A stretch of DNA of 19,232 nucleotides from Chromera velia (lineage: Eukaryota; Sar; Chromeraceae): assembly GCA_018398765.1 (NCBI GenBank), contig JAHBMJ010002055.1, positions 4,062 to 23,293 on the forward strand. Direction: 5' to 3'. Within the stretch, counting starts at the first letter, position 1, and every line of letters begins with the position of its first letter. The translations under genes and the position numbers were made by a program. The notes below the pieces were generated by a model that did no database searches, was not told where the DNA came from, and worked only from the letters and a program-made list of their open reading frames with translations. Below, piece after piece: positions 1 to 9,274 of this stretch.

Positions 1-442
1 TTTTTTTTTTTTTTCAAAGCTCCCCCTCCAACGTGCATGTGTTCGTAAGAATCTTCAAAGACTCCGCTGAAGACAAGGAGAGAAGTTTTCCGTGTGTGCG
101 CGCCTGCCAGTCTTATGGGAGTCTCACTTCTTTTCTGCCTGCCGTCTGATTAACAATCCCGCGTCAATCATGCCCTTTCGATCACTTTTCCGTCTCTTCA
201 CTTCCGAAGAAATGCTTGTGAGATCATGAGCATGGGGCTAGCTGCCCTTTTTCTTAGCACGGGAGCAATTTATCCCCTGCCACGCTTGCCTTTTTCTCTT
301 TTCGTTCTTCGCCGATGCAGGGATTTATGCTTGTGACCGAGCTGAGCAGGCTGCCGTCTCCCTGCTTGCGAGACGGGCCGAGCTAACCTTACGGAGGCGG
401 GATCAAAAGAGACAGTACGAGGCATGCAGCGGAGAGGAAGTC
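1..442. other. Upstream region of the host gene, no ORF recognised
   Basis: The window opens with a run of 14 T. The remainder is mixed-composition sequence with no repeat and no coding frame I can support. It presumably holds the promoter and 5' leader of the gene that starts at 443. I saw no clear TATA box. The T run could be the edge of a longer homopolymer or the poly(A) tail of a minus-strand retroposon cut off by the window edge. Confidence 0.4.
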
Positions 443-2907
443 ATGTTCCAGCGTGTTGGGCCGAGACGAAGAATGGCCCCGGAAGGAGAAGGTGATGCCG
501 CTCCGATGGACGTGGATGGACAGGAAATGGGAGAGAGAGAGGGGTTGGGAAGTGGACAAAACAGCGAAATGTTTAGGTTCGTGAGTCCACCTATTCGGCA
601 GAAGAATCAGCTCAGAGAGAGTCTGCCTCCTCTCATGCCGACACGCTTCTCCTCTTTCGGTCTTCTCCTTTCCTCCTGCTGCTGCCGGTGCTCCCATCTC
701 TTCCTATGCCATGCCCCTTTCTTCTTTCTCTCTTTCCTCTATGTGTGTGTGTGTGTGTGTCATTGTTGCCTCTCTCGTTCCTTCTTTCCACTGTTCTCGT
801 CGTATGTACCCGACTCGACTCGGAGCTCAATCGACCAAGGGACCAATGGATCTCTCGGCGTGCAGGCACCCAGCGGCATGGACGGCAGCAGGACAGGAGA
901 TGCTCGACGCCCTCCCTCTCTTTGTAGAAGACCTGCCAGAAGAGAATAGGGTCACTGCTGCCGCACAGGCCCGCAACAGTGCTCTCATTCTGTCACTACG
1001 CCGATGCCGAGCGCAGGCAGAAGGTCTAGGGCCTCTGTTTGGCCTCAGAGATCCCCAAACGGTGAGCCTGGGCGACGATGACGTCATGCAGAACGGAAGG
1101 AGAGTTCTCAGTGTGGTCTGCGCAGCGTTTGTCGGGCCTCGGACTTGCAAACCACGTCAGTCGGTCAGTCAGTGAGGGAGAAAGTGGAAGGAAACGAGGA
1201 GAAAGAAGAGAAACGAGCAGAGAGGAAGAAACCTTGAGGAGCCCTGGAAAGATTGATGCATGCATGCAACCTGGAAAGATGAAACATTTCTGCGCCTAGC
1301 TGGGCTAATTACAATTCCTGGACAGCAGTGAGGGATCGGATCTCGTCTGATAGGGTGGAGAATAAGTACACGAATGCGAATGATTGTCAAAGAAGGAACA
1401 GGCCTCCCTCTCTTGGTGATCGGATCGGAATGAAAAAATCAGTCGTCTCTCTCGTGCTCTCTGTCGAAATCGACGTTGACACGTTTTCCTGTCTTTTTTT
1501 TCTGTGATGGAGGTTTGTGAGGTCAGGTCTCCTTAATTCTGTCTGGCTGAGTTCGTTGGTTTTTTTTTTTTAAATGTATGAATTCTGTATGTATGAAAAG
1601 AATTCTGTATGAATTAAGTAAACTCAATTCTGTCTGGTTGAGTTCGTTGGTTCACTCCCGACGAAAAGGATCGAATGAGCGAAGTCGTGTTCAGTTGGTC
1701 TTCCTTCTGGCAGCTTGGGCAAGGGGCATGCCTGACTGACAGACAGGCAGGCAGGCAGAGGTTTGATCTTCGGCTTTCTTTGCATTGCCTTTTTTTGGAA
1801 AAATTATTCATCCGCTCATTTATTCTCCTTGCCCTGAGCAACGGACAGTGCGTGAGTATCTCACATGTCTCATTCTTTTCTTTTCTTCTCTTCTCTTCTC
1901 TTCTCTTCTCTCATTTTTTTTTTTATTCTGGCCAGTGCCGGCACGGGTGATTTCTCTCTTCGGGAGCATGGTGACCTTGCTTTCCGATTTGATCTGCGAC
2001 GAATTCTTCAATGATGACTTTCCTGATGAACTGGGAAAAAAGGCATTTGAGGTCAGTGGGTGGGTTGGTCGGTCGGCATTCCTTCCACTCTTTCTTTCCC
2101 TTTGGGCGGGACCGGGCGGCTGCATGTAATCGTCGGTGGGGAATTTAAAGTCTTTTTTTATTCCTTTTTGTTGTTCGTCTATTTGGTAGCACTGCATGTG
2201 TGAACGCATAAGTGTTGGTCTCTCTCTTTGTGCTGTGCACTGCCAGTCAGGTCTGCTTTGTACATCCCCAGTTTTGTTCGTTCTTAATTCTGGATTGTCT
2301 TTATTTGGCACGCGCTGCATGCTGTCCGTCCGTGTCGATTCCCTCCCGTGTGGGAGTTTGTATGGACATGCGCATTCTGCAATGTGTTTTCAACTTCAGC
2401 GTTCTGTCCTCTCCGTTTTTTGGGCGCTCTATAATGCTTTGAGCGTTTTCTTGGTACGGAGGCGTTCAAATGCTGCAATATTCTACTACGAGAAAATCCA
2501 GGAGGCCCGTCCCCCATTTCACTCTGCTATTTTCCTGCATATGTGTACGTGTACATGCACTCTGCGTCTTGCGTGAATGTCCTCCCTCCCTGATCCTGAT
2601 CGAGTGGGTGTAGAATCTGTTCGAGTGTGCAATCGAGCACGACGTCCTCAAGGAGTTCTTCTCGGGTGAATCTGTTTCAGAGGCCCGGAAGAACAACAGC
2701 CTCTCGGCCCTCCTTCTGTTCACCTTGGCACGAACGAAAGGGCTTGTCAGAGAAGGCAGCCGACTGTGGGACAGCGCGCGTGAGATCGTGGCAAGGTTCG
2801 CCTTCAATGGCAGGGGGGGGAGGGGGACTCTGCCTACACGGGATCAGAAGTTGGTTCTGGAGGGTCTCATCGTCTCCGCAGAGGCGCGGTGGACCAGGCC
2901 GACGTAG
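443..2907 (+). CDS. Intron-containing host gene, product not recognised (4 exons)
   Basis: Predicted exons are 443-576 (or 443-580), 866-1155 (or 897-1155), 1936-2051 and 2614-2907, ending in TAG at 2905-2907. Introns at 1156-1935 and 2052-2613 both start GTCAGT and end AG. Their phases fit exactly (phase 1 and phase 0), so the reading frame joins ...RTCKP-L-PARVISLFG... and ...GKKAFE-NLFECAIEHD.... The first intron is ambiguous: GTTCGT at 577 with an AG ending at 865 (phase 2), or GTGAGT at 581 with an AG ending at 896 (phase 0). These give about 277 or 268 residues. The start ATG 443 (or in-frame ATG 473) leads an acidic, Met-rich N-terminus (MDVDGQEMGERE). The rest looks alpha-helical and globular, with LPLFVEDLPEEN, a hydrophobic segment VISLFGSMVTLLSDLICDEFF, and a basic C-terminus. 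I see no signal peptide, no clear transmembrane span and no catalytic motif. I do not recognise the family. Confidence 0.65.
742..760. repeat. (TG)n microsatellite in intron 1
   Basis: An uninterrupted run of about nine TG dinucleotides lies inside the pyrimidine-rich first intron of the host gene. Confidence 0.9.
1874..1912. repeat. (TTCTC)n pyrimidine repeat in intron 2
   Basis: Tandem TTCTC/TTTTC units, followed by a T run, lie 20 to 60 bases upstream of the AG at 1934-1935. They form an unusually long polypyrimidine tract for that 3' splice site, which supports the acceptor choice. Confidence 0.85.
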
Positions 2908-3378
2908 AAGCCGACATAACTTGATGGACTTGATTGGAACGAAACTGCAAGCATGAAAGTGGGAGATCCAAATGTGTGCGCGTGAGGAGCGTGCTATCGA
3001 GCGTGCATTATGTTACTGCCGTAACCAGCAGTACATAAGCCAACTTCAGAGTCCAGGCTCCGGGGATCAGACTAGTACTAGGACTAGTATCGCATAATTT
3101 GCATTTCAGTCGAAGATGATCCAAAGATCAGATTCAAAATCCAAATTTTTAAATAATCTACTACTCTGCAAAAATAAGTAAATTTACCTAGGCGTGGTCT
3201 TTAGTTAGTTTAGTTTTTTACTAGGTTTTTTAGCTGGTTCACATTTCCCTACAAAACTAAACGTTATCTAATCTATAGGCCGTGCACTAGATTAAAAAAA
3301 AAAAATGAAGAAAACTAGTTTTAGCTAGACGTGGAACTAGACAAACAACTGTTGTATGAGTCTTGTAGGGAGTGTTGC
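2908..3378. other. Intergenic stretch, no gene seen
   Basis: This is AT-rich sequence downstream of the host gene. It contains a small ACTAGT-based palindromic cluster around 3070-3090, TAGTTTAG-type repeats around 3200-3230 and an A run at 3293-3304. Stops occur in all frames; no coding signal is supportable. Confidence 0.5.
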
Positions 3379-3604
3379 AATGAAATTGTGAATGCAGGTG
3401 TGACTTTGTCACTGGTGCTGGACCGCAGTGATCCGCGCACATGCAGCGTAGACGTGCAGATTAATTTGTCAGTGGTTAGATACGCGAGTAACACCTGCTT
3501 GCTGCACTTACATAGAATATACAGAGAGTCATGGATGAACTAGGAGTCTGATACGCTAGATCTGGACTTACACTCCTCATGCTCAGGTGTATGTATGTAG
3601 ACTG
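3379..3604 (+). repeat. Dispersed repeat R, copy A, left part (interrupted)
   Basis: Similar along its length to 8920-9175. Shared blocks include CACTGGTGC, CAGTGATCCGCGC, GTAGACGTGCA, AACACCTGCTT, CATAGAATATACAGAGAGTC and TTACACTCCTCAT. Copy B has about 30 extra bases near 8960-8995. The similarity stops exactly at GTAGACTG (3597-3604), where the hAT-like element begins, and resumes at 6803. Confidence 0.85.
3597..3604 (+). repeat. 8-bp target site duplication, left copy
   Basis: GTAGACTG directly precedes the left terminal inverted repeat. It recurs directly after the right one at 6803-6810 and occurs once at the uninterrupted site 9168-9175. Eight-base duplications are typical of the hAT superfamily. 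Confidence 0.85.
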
Positions 3605-3621
3605 TAAGGACGGGAAAAGGT
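3605..3621 (+). repeat. Left terminal inverted repeat of the hAT-like element
   Basis: TAAGGACGGGAAAAGGT. It pairs with the reverse complement of 6786-6802 at 15 of 17 positions; the two mismatches are transitions. Confidence 0.85.
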
Positions 3622-3630
3622 ATATTCCAG

Positions 3631-3708
3631 AAAAGGTGTATTCTCAAAAAATACACCTGATGCACCTGATTTACACCTATGCACCTGGATACACCTGATA
3701 GGTGTATT
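3631..3708. promoter_or_regulatory. Left subterminal CACCT/AGGTG motif cluster
   Basis: About seven copies of a motif around (T/G)(A)CACCT(G)AT occur in both orientations within 110 bases of the left end (for example ATACACCTGA, TGCACCTGAT, AGGTGTAT). In hAT elements such as Ac, short repeated subterminal motifs are bound by transposase. That role is inferred here from position and repetition only. Confidence 0.6.
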
Positions 3709-3969
3709 GTGTGGAGCAAAGAGATTGTTTTAAGAGTCGAATATCTAGGTGAAGATGCAGCAGCTGATGGGGCCCTTCACTGGCGCGGCGTCCGTGCAGC
3801 GCCTCTATTTGTATAGCGCTGCATGCATATATGGGTCTTGCAATACTATGCGCCGCTATTCAGTCTCACATGCAAAGATGCATGCGCATGCATGCAGATC
3901 CATATCATCTGACAATTAAAAAAACCTCTTGCAGTCGACCAGTAACATGACTCTTCCTCTTTTTTTCTT

Positions 3970-5035
3970 TGCTAAGTCAACAGCATGACTACACCTCTTT
4001 CATTCTCTGCTCAGACAGCAGCATGACCGCATCTCTTTCATTCTCTGCTCATGAACAGCCTGACTGCGTGACACGGTCCCTCCCTCTCTGCATGTCTCAC
4101 TCTCTGCCCAGGAACGGCACCTCTACTTTTCTTTGCCTCTCTGCGGAGGCAGCAACGTGACTGCGCCTCTTTTATTCTTTGCTCAGGTAACAGCAGAATT
4201 CCATCGCTCTCACTCTCTGCTCAGTCAGTAATATGACAGTTACTGTACCTCTTTCATTCTTCACTCAGATAGCAGCATGACTACACCTCTTTCATTCTCT
4301 GCTCAGACAGCAGTATGACCGCATCTCTTTCATTCTCTGCTCACAAGCAGCCGGACTGCGTCCCTCTCACTCCGTCTCACTCTCTTCCCATGCAGGAGTG
4401 GCACGTCCGCATTTCTTTCAGTCTCTGCCAAGATAGCAACATGACTGTACCTGTTTCATTCTTTGCACAGTCAGCTGTATGACTCCATCGCTCTCACTCT
4501 CTGGCAGTGCTCAGTCAGTATCAGGACTATACCTCTTTCACTTTTTGCCCAGGCAGCAACATGACTGCACCTCTCTCATTCTCGGCTCAGGCCGCAGCGT
4601 GGCTCGCCCTATATCACTCTCTGCTCTATCAGCAGCATGACCACACCTTTTTTATTTTTTGTTCAATGTCAACATCCCTTTTACTCTCTGCTCAGTCAGC
4701 GGCATAAGTGCACCTCTTTCATTCTTTCCTCAGTCAATAGCATGATTGTACCTCTTTTATTCTTTGCTGAGGTAGCAGCACGACTACACCTCTTTTATTC
4801 TGAGTTCAAACAGCAGTATGACTGCACCTCTCTCATTGAATTTCTCTGCATAGGGAGCAGCCTGGCTCCATCTATCTCACTCTCTGCTCTGTCAGCAACA
4901 TGACTGCACCTCTTTCATTCTCTAGTTACTGTACTCAGTCAGCAGCATGTCTTTGTCTCTTCCACTCTCTACTCAGTCAGCAACATGACTGTACCTCTTT
5001 CATTCTTTACTCAGACAGCGGCATGTCTTTCATAC
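3970..5035. repeat. 38-bp minisatellite array inside the hAT-like element
   Basis: Roughly two dozen imperfect units, read as CAGCATGACTACACCTCT followed by TTCATTCTCTGCTCAGTCAG. The clearest adjacent pair starts at 3981 and 4019, giving a 38-base period. A longer block recurs about 292 bases later (3981 against 4273), which suggests higher-order duplication. Some units are shortened or replaced by a variant ending TCTCACTCTCTGCTC. Each unit contains a polypyrimidine tract followed by CTCAG, resembling a 3' splice site. Because 38 is not a multiple of three, the short reading frames across the array are by-products, not genes. Confidence 0.85.
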
Positions 5036-5146
5036 TTCGGACAGCACCGTTTAGCCCGTTTCTCCACAAAATTGAGAAGATTCCCCATCGTTTGAATGCA
5101 TGCTTTTGCTGTTTTTCAATTTATTAATGAATCACATAGTTGCACA

Positions 5147-5243
5147 AGTACACTGTACTACACTATACTACACTGTACTACACTGTACTGTATTGTACTA
5201 CTATACTATAATATCTACACTGTACTGTACTACTGTACTAGAC
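5147..5243. repeat. TACACTGTACTG microsatellite
   Basis: Irregular tandem ACTGTACTAC / CACTGTACTA units. A shorter tract of the same kind lies at 6371-6425 in the same element, both containing the string CTACACTGTACTGTACTA. Confidence 0.8.
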
Positions 5244-5395
5244 TTAAAAAAAAAAATTCTTCTATTTTTAGCATCCTAAGGGGTCTCTTAACCTACGTTA
5301 ATGCTCTATCAACGTGTGCTAGGTTATAATATGGGGTAATGATGAATTACAGTAACTTAGAGAAAGCGTCTAAAAGAATTGAAACTATATGTTAT

Positions 5396-5397
5396 AC

Positions 5398-5421
<24 letters not shown>
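5396..5421. repeat. (TA)n microsatellite
   Basis: About twelve consecutive TA dinucleotides within an AT-rich segment of the hAT-like element. Confidence 0.85.
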
Positions 5422-5429
<8 letters not shown>

Positions 5430-5510
5430 TTCACATACCATCATTACAACAGTCCTAGCAACAGTCTCAGCAGTCTACCCCCCCTTCCCTCCCTGTCCCT
5501 TCTGTTAGAC

Positions 5511-5946
5511 TTAGAAAGGAGCCTCTCTGAACTCCAATCCGATGCTCTTCAGGTATTTAACTGCCATCTCTCCATCCAACTCATCATTGAATGCCTCCGC
5601 TGACTTATCAGACGCAAGGTTGAGTCTCTGCAGGCCCAAAATCTGTGTTTCTCTTCTGTGGTGCCCGGCGTTCCTCTGATGATTCAAAAAATCCTCTGGA
5701 GGTGGAAGTTGGCGGAGGTTGGCATGTATGGTGACCAGTAAGTTCTGGTGCAGCTAGGTGAGATGGTTTTTCTTCTTAAAGTAAACCTGGTCATAGAGAG
5801 AGAACCCCCACTCCGAAACCCCTGCCGCGTTGGCCGCGGCCTGAAAGACCTCCGTAGTGAGGGCAGCGTTCTTAGGGGCTGCTTCTACAAGGTCGTCCCG
5901 GCGCCACCAGGAGAGGTTGTCCACCTTGTCGTCTGACGATATACAG
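5511..5946 (-). pseudogene. hAT transposase C-terminal (dimerisation) remnant
   Basis: Read on the minus strand, one frame gives VDNLSWWRRDD, then TTEVFQAAANAAGVSEWGFS, YFKKKNHL, an in-frame TAG at 5754-5756, and HQNLLVTIHANLRQLPPPED, ending at TAA 5511-5513 after KSIGLEFREAPF. This order matches the hAT dimerisation region: a WW motif, a helix, an SER-x-FS-like block (here SEWGFS), K-x-RNRL (here KKKNHL) and LV-x-I-x-x-NLR. Further upstream the frame meets stops within about 60 bases and the catalytic core is not recognisable. The fragment therefore looks like the tail of a decayed transposase. Its presence between hAT-type terminal repeats supports the identity of the whole element. Assignment rests on motif pattern, not on a search. 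Confidence 0.65.
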
Positions 5947-5949
5947 TTA

Positions 5950-6700
5950 AGCTGAAGAGGGAGCGTCGCAGCCTATACTGCCTTGCACCATTTTGACATC
6001 ATCTACAAGGACATCGTTGCCCTGGATTTCCTCCGCCCCTCGACTTTAACATGCAAAACCTCATCTAAGGACCCAAGGGATAGAACAGAAACCTTGTATT
6101 CTTCTGGTTGAGAGGCTAAACTTGAAGACATCTTTTTCTCTAATTTATATTTTAGAATGCAAACTTTAGCTATTTACTATTTACTATCTTAAATTACTAT
6201 AAAAACATAATGAAAACTCACTAAAACACCAGTAAAAAGTTACTAAAACTTAGCTTATAAACATGCTAAACATGCTAAAACTTAGGTTAAAAGCTTATAA
6301 AAAGGTAGTGGGATGAGTGGCGGGTGGCCTGCCCAACTTAGTGAGGCAGGGCGGGGCGGGCCGCTCGAATTGTACTGTACTGTACTATACTAGTTTTGCT
6401 TCTACACTGTACTGTACTAGTACAACTATGATGAATCACATGAGAATGAATTTGCAAGAAGTGAAATGCTGCATGCAGTGTAGCTGAATCTAGTTCAAAA
6501 GATCGTTTTCATAATTTAAAAACGAGACTTGCTATCGGTTTTTATCAACTTTTTATGTGTTTTTCAATCAAATTCTTATAATAAAAGATTGTGCAGCTAT
6601 GCTATATAAGAAAAAGTGTTTAGGCATTGAATTAGGCGCCTTTTAATGGATAGAAACCCTAGGAGACGGCTCTTAAATTTATGTAACAGTTTTTATAGTA
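5950..6700. other. Non-coding interior of the hAT-like element
   Basis: Mostly AT-rich sequence with short TTACTA/AAACTTAG/ACATGCTAAA repetitions at 6170-6300, a GC-rich patch at 6305-6365 and a second TACTGTAC tract at 6371-6425. The upstream portion of a transposase would be expected here but no coding frame is visible, so it was probably deleted or eroded. Confidence 0.5.
6371..6425. repeat. Second TACTGTAC microsatellite tract
   Basis: TGTACTGTACTGTACTATAC and, after an interruption, CTACACTGTACTGTACTAG. Related to the tract at 5147-5243. Confidence 0.7.
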
Positions 6701-6704
6701 GAAA

Positions 6705-6790
6705 CAATGCACCTGTTGAATGCACCTAAAATGCACCTGAATTCAGGTGCATTCATCCAAAGTACCTTGCATCTTGCACCTATGCACCTT
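6705..6790. promoter_or_regulatory. Right subterminal GCACCT motif cluster
   Basis: About six copies of ATGCACCT or its complement AGGTGCAT lie within 100 bases of the right end, mirroring the cluster at 3631-3708. They are likely transposase-binding motifs by analogy with other hAT elements. Confidence 0.6.
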
Positions 6791-6802
6791 TTCTCATCCT
6801 TA
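6786..6802 (-). repeat. Right terminal inverted repeat of the hAT-like element
   Basis: Minus-strand reading TAAGGATGAGAAAAGGT, which pairs with 3605-3621. Confidence 0.85.
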
Positions 6803-6912
6803 GTAGACTGTTCAATGGCATAACTGTCAAACTGGGAGAGTGCCCGCAGGAGGATCGCAGAAGGGCCGATAGATTCGTGCAACACTAGCTCTTCCACCAC
6901 TCTAATTTTACT
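6803..6912 (+). repeat. Dispersed repeat R, copy A, right part, with right target duplication
   Basis: Begins with the second GTAGACTG (6803-6810) and matches 9168-9274. Shared blocks are TTCAATGGCATA, AGAGTGCCC, AGGGCCGATAGATT, CAACACTAGCTCT and CCACCACTCTAATTTT. Together with 3379-3604 it rebuilds one copy of the repeat. Confidence 0.85.
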
Positions 6913-6962
6913 ACTGACGCCTTAGCGAGAGAAAACGAACTCACCCTTCACTGCTGCTTTAG

Positions 6963-8376
6963 GAAGCGATAACAGAGAAAGGAAGCCACGGTGGTAAAGT
7001 GCAGCACATGGGAGGCTACCCTCTGATTGGTGAGGGGCAGTTGTATAATGTGTAGATTGGGGAATGTGACAGATTGAAAGAAAGCAACAAACGTTTGTTT
7101 GGGAAGATGGAGACGGAGATTTTTTAGTATCTGATTCACGCCTCGCAGCTGTACTTTGCTGCAAAGAAGCATCCGAAACTCGTGAGAGCCCTCAAGACTC
7201 TCAAGAAGAAGAAAGAAGCAGGGGACACATCCCTCAAATCAGGGGGTCAGTTCTCTTGAAAGAAGTATTGTCACAGAATTGAGACGGTGATCCAGAAAGG
7301 TCTGGAACACATTGACTTAGAGCGGAGAGATCAGCTCATCGTTAAGTGGTCATCTTTCTGCACCCACGGACTTTATAACCATATGGATGACATCGATTTG
7401 GGAATCCTTTCAGATGTTTGACGGTTACATCGACAACCTGAAGGCATGGACTAATGCAACAGGGGCAGATAAAGACCGATGGAACATAGGAGAGAGACAG
7501 AAAGTGAAGGCGATCTTCAAGTGTGTCCCGAGGTACTACCAACTGCAGTGGGCGGCCATGCTCACTGACAACAAACTCAACGATCCTGATGAGCTGGTGA
7601 AGCTCGTGAAGAAGATGTATAAGCCAGCCACCAACAAATTTTCTACAGTCAACAGCAGCAACGTCAGGGAGTTTGCGCATTATACTGCGCACTATATAGG
7701 TGGTGCCGGCCGGTGTGCCTCCGTCAAAAGGCAGAGGGGGAAGAGGAGGATTGAGAGGAGGAAATGGAAGAGGTAGAGAAGGAGCAATCCCACGTGGTCA
7801 TTGACAACAGTCATCTGGGAGAGCATGGACATTCAATAGCTCATTCCAATCCCAGCAACAGCAGCAACATCAACAGCAGCAACAGGTGAACACCTAAAAA
7901 TGCATTAAAAATGCCTAAACTACAGCAAGCAGGGAGGGTACAATGATGGTAGTGAGTACAGGGCAGTTAGGTATAGTAACTGGTGCCCAATCTGACTTAG
8001 ACCGGACATTTTGAGCAGTGCTGTCCTGAGGGGATGAGGAGACGGACAGCTAGGACGGGTAGAGCATGAGGCCTCCCTTAGAGGACGAGGGGGTATAATA
8101 TCTGATCAGTCAGGACGTGGAGGTGGGAACCAGGGGGATGCTTACTGGATGGATCGTGAATCCCATACCGCCCCTCCCCTAACTTGTGGGGGAATCCCAC
8201 AGAACGCATGGCCCCCCTCTCTGCAGGGACCAGCCATGATGAGAACTGATGAGAACCCGACCTTGAAGTTCCCATGGATGAAAGCAATGGAGGAGACTGA
8301 CACCCCAAACTTTTGGCTGAAGACGATAGGGGAAGGTGATCAAGAATCCAACCTTCTGAGTAAGGGAGGTTCATGA
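6963..8376 (+). pseudogene. Decayed gag-like retroelement coding remnant
   Basis: One frame runs from about 6963 with in-frame stops at 7053, 7125 and 7257 (for example QLYFAAKKHPKLVRALKTLK), ending at 7421. A second frame continues from about 7387 to 7700 (NIGERQKVKAIFKCVPRYYQ, DELVKLVKKMY), so a frameshift lies near 7390-7415. Beyond 7700 a Gly/Arg-rich stretch (GRGGRGGLRGGNGRGREG in one frame) and a CAG/CAA run at 7850-7888 follow. A further open stretch at 8038-8376 begins GRGGIISDQSGRGGGNQG. A helical basic region followed by an RGG-type tail is typical of retrotransposon gag. There is no RT, protease or LTR that I can identify with it. A decayed host gene remains possible. Confidence 0.4.
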
Positions 8377-8919
8377 GAATAAGCCTGAAGAGGGCAAGTC
8401 AGCATAGATAGGAACAGACCTATTCACTCACTCAATCAACAGTAGCAGTATAAATGTGCAGGTGGTGTCTGAGCTATCAAATCATTGATTCAAATGAAGG
8501 GAGAAATGGAAATGTGATGCTGAAGTCATGCAGGAGGTGTCCAGTAACATGAAATGCAGATGGATGCAGAAGGCGTGGGAGTCATAATCGGTTATAATAA
8601 TTCAGACTGTAACAGCGCGGAAGCTGACAGTATAAACAAAAAGATGGGAAGTGGCGCTGTATGGAGTCACCGCCATTGCAATAGCAACGGTGCCATCCTA
8701 ATAAACAAATCAATGTGATGATGGAGTCACCCATACGGCTCCGGTTGAGCTGCCAAAATCGCAGATTCCCTCAGAAAGGGATCCTGCCGCACTGACTGCA
8801 CACAGGCTTGTGTAGTCACAAAGAGAGGGGAAAAGGGAACGCTTAGACTTTGTTTGATGCATTCAGAATGATTTGCTTTCTTGCAGTTCATGTCTTCACT
8901 CTCAGAAAGAGAGGGTGAG
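8377..8919. other. Stretch with no recognisable gene
   Basis: Mixed sequence with stops in all frames. The minus-strand frame over 8727-9029 has no recognisable domain and overlaps repeat R, so I do not call it. Confidence 0.5.
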
Positions 8920-9274
8920 TGAAATTCTGAATGGAGGTGTGACTTTATCACTGGTGCATGCATAATCATGCATATTATTGGCCAGACCCGGTCTGCAGTG
9001 ATCCGCGCGCATGAAGTGTAGACGTGCACATTAATTCAGTCAGTGGTTGGATATGCGAGCAACACCTGCTTACCATACTTACATAGAATATACAGAGAGT
9101 CATGGATGAATTAGGAGTCTGATGCGCTGCATCTAGACTTACACTCCTCATAGTGAGGTGTATGTGTGTAGACTGTTCAATGGCATATTAACTGTGTAAG
9201 TGGAAGAGTGCCCACAGGAGGGCCGATAGATTTGTACAACACTAGCTCTCCCACCACTCTAATTTTGTTGTTAT
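8920..9274 (+). repeat. Dispersed repeat R, copy B, uninterrupted (empty hAT site)
   Basis: Matches 3379-3604 and 6803-6912 in order, with the target octamer GTAGACTG present once at 9168-9175. It is therefore the natural empty-site comparison for the hAT-like insertion. It has no coding potential. The palindrome ACAACTGTTGT lies just outside this copy (about 9283-9293) and also just outside the left side of copy A (about 3343-3353). Confidence 0.85.

Larger units (their letters stand above)
3605..6802. mobile_element. hAT-like DNA transposon, 3,198 bp, defective
   Basis: Both ends carry a 17-bp terminal inverted repeat matching at 15 of 17 positions: TAAGGACGGGAAAAGGT on the left and, read on the minus strand, TAAGGATGAGAAAAGGT on the right. 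The TAnGGATGA-type terminus and the 8-bp duplication GTAGACTG are those of hAT elements of the Ac type. The element sits inside repeat R, and an unfilled version of the same site is at 9168-9175. The interior holds clustered CACCT subterminal motifs at both ends, a 38-bp minisatellite, AT and TACTGTAC microsatellites, and a minus-strand remnant of a hAT transposase C-terminus (5511-5946). No full-length transposase is present, so it could move only if another copy supplied the enzyme. Confidence 0.85.

Noticed and set aside
1820-2320. Minus-strand open frame of 166 codons
   Set aside because: It runs through the TTCTC repeat, exon 3 and an intron of the plus-strand gene, and is low-complexity (REEKRREEKK) where it crosses the repeat.
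3970-5035. Array looks superficially like CRISPR (regular short repeats)
   Set aside because: Repeats are contiguous and imperfect, with no unique spacers, in a eukaryotic context. It is a minisatellite.
5748-5936. Plus-strand open frame of 62 codons within the hAT-like element
   Set aside because: It is the reverse-strand shadow of the hAT transposase remnant.
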